Part shown: positions 63,603 through 64,000 of the stretch, in pieces
How the letters are laid out: each line of letters begins with the position of its first letter
Position numbering within the stretch: the stretch's first letter is position 1
DNA from: Proruminimicrobium sp963666965
GTDB lineage: Bacteria > Elusimicrobiota > Endomicrobiia > Endomicrobiales > Endomicrobiaceae
Direction of reading: 5' to 3'
DNA: 64,000 bases
NCBI GenBank assembly: GCA_963666965.1
Contig: OY762939.1
Location: forward strand, 682,001 to 746,000
Translations under genes and position numbers: made by a program
Notes under the pieces: model-generated
What the model saw: only the letters and a program-made list of their open reading frames with translations
Databases searched by the model: none
Told to the model about the DNA's origin: nothing

Positions 63603-64000
63603 TTAATTTGTGAGATTTTTTACGAGATTTGCGGCTTCGATTGCATCTTTTGAGTAACCGTCCGCTTTTATGCTTTGGGCAAAAATTTCGGTGACAGGCG
63701 CTCCGCCTATTATGACTTTTGCTCTGATTCCGGAATAATTTCTCAGTTCTATTATTTTTTCCATTTCAATCATCGTTGTAGTCATAAGAGCCGACAGCCC
63801 TATAATATCTGCGTCTATTTCTTTTGCTTTTGCGATGATGGCTTCGGCTTCAACGTTTTTGCCCATATCGGTTACTTCAAAACCGAAACTTTCAAATACC
63901 GCAGATACGATATTTTTGCCTATGTCGTGAGCGTCGCCTTTAACGGTCGCCATGACTATCCTGCATGTTTTATTCTGTATGTTTTTTTTGATAAGAGGGC
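63603..64000 (-). CDS. Cobalamin-binding methyltransferase domain, C-terminal part (5' end outside window)
   Basis: The visible ~132 residues contain ATVKGDAHDIGKNIV, the DxHxxG motif whose His coordinates cobalt. They also have IGLSALMTTTM (SxL region) and IIGGAPVT (GG motif), a complete B12-binding Rossmann domain ending the protein. It is either a MetH-type methionine synthase lacking the SAM-activation domain or a corrinoid protein of a methyltransferase (MtaC/MtbC-like). The frame is open to the window edge, so the gene begins beyond it. An internal ATG at 63953 is not the real start. Confidence 0.9.
   Translation of the reverse strand, partial: PLIKKNIQNKTCRIVMATVKGDAHDIGKNIVSAVFESFGFEVTDMGKNVEAEAIIAKAKEIDADIIGLSALMTTTMIEMEKIIELRNYSGIRAKVIIGGAPVTEIFAQSIKADGYSKDAIEAANLVKNLTN

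Noticed and set aside
1..64000. CRISPR array, rRNA operon, IS element or prophage
   Set aside because: No regularly spaced repeat arrays, rRNA signatures, transposase or phage structural genes were seen. The direct repeats at 48949 and 51991 are too far apart for CRISPR and no integrase is nearby.

Overview
The window is AT-rich DNA from a Gram-negative-type bacterium. Supporting this are lgt, a LolD/MacB-type ABC transporter, lipobox lipoproteins, predicted outer-membrane barrels, and a large envelope-polysaccharide glycosyltransferase cluster. Three features together make me lean towards Elusimicrobiota, probably Endomicrobia-like: the gene style, the B12-dependent ribonucleotide reductase, and giant exported proteins carrying CPBP-type protease domains. 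This is an inference from content, not a phylogenetic result.

Layout. 1-1135: 3' end of a Fic-family gene, a four-helix-bundle (23S-IVS type) gene and GAAGCT-rich repeats. 1135-13639: surface polysaccharide locus. A seven-gene minus-strand operon (sugar-1-P transferase, three GT2 enzymes, a Wzy-like polymerase/ligase, a GT9 enzyme, and a further GT2 that heads it) is followed by two GT8 genes, a radical SAM gene and two more GT2 genes. One of these GT2 genes is frameshifted at an A8 tract. 13726-18329: lgt, an RluA-family pseudouridine synthase, tRNA-Phe, a DUF948/YtxH-like pair and a PMT-type glycosyltransferase fused to a PAP2 phosphatase.

18478-42450: the most unusual part. Two giant secreted or membrane genes (about 4447 and 2380 codons) flank an ABC-F ATPase gene and are followed by a TPR lipoprotein. 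They share a ChaN/TraB/EreA-like N-terminal domain. Giant 1 also carries three CPBP-like protease domains (one degenerate), three HEIGH metalloprotease-like units, a caspase-like His/Cys domain and a GHKL-like ATPase fold. Giant 2 carries an HExxH motif, an HD domain and a class III fructose-bisphosphatase-like domain split by a three-unit helical insert.

42512-48867: an exported ankyrin protein, a small membrane protein, and a six-gene minus-strand operon headed by a CsoR-type copper sensor. The CsoR-like operator lies inside the operon's own promoter. The operon runs csoR, YtkA-like protein, outer-membrane barrel, FMN_bind-like protein, ABC permease, ABC ATPase, and suggests a copper-responsive envelope export system. 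48949-52037: a four-gene island (membrane-anchored P-loop GTPase, two proteins with no recognised family, UDG-fold protein) enclosed by perfect 47-bp direct repeats. Related copies of the repeat lie elsewhere in the window. I regard it as a candidate undescribed mobile or defence module.

52132-64000: tRNA-Ser, malic enzyme, a TPR lipoprotein, two-subunit class I fumarase, coaX, an outer-membrane protein, a dolichol-kinase-like protein, a polysaccharide deacetylase, a YhcH-family protein, then nrdR-nrdJ behind three NrdR boxes, dcd, a DUF2147 protein and the 3' end of a cobalamin-binding methyltransferase gene. Central carbon metabolism (malate/fumarate/pyruvate), CoA synthesis and deoxynucleotide supply are therefore grouped here, with two B12-dependent enzymes.
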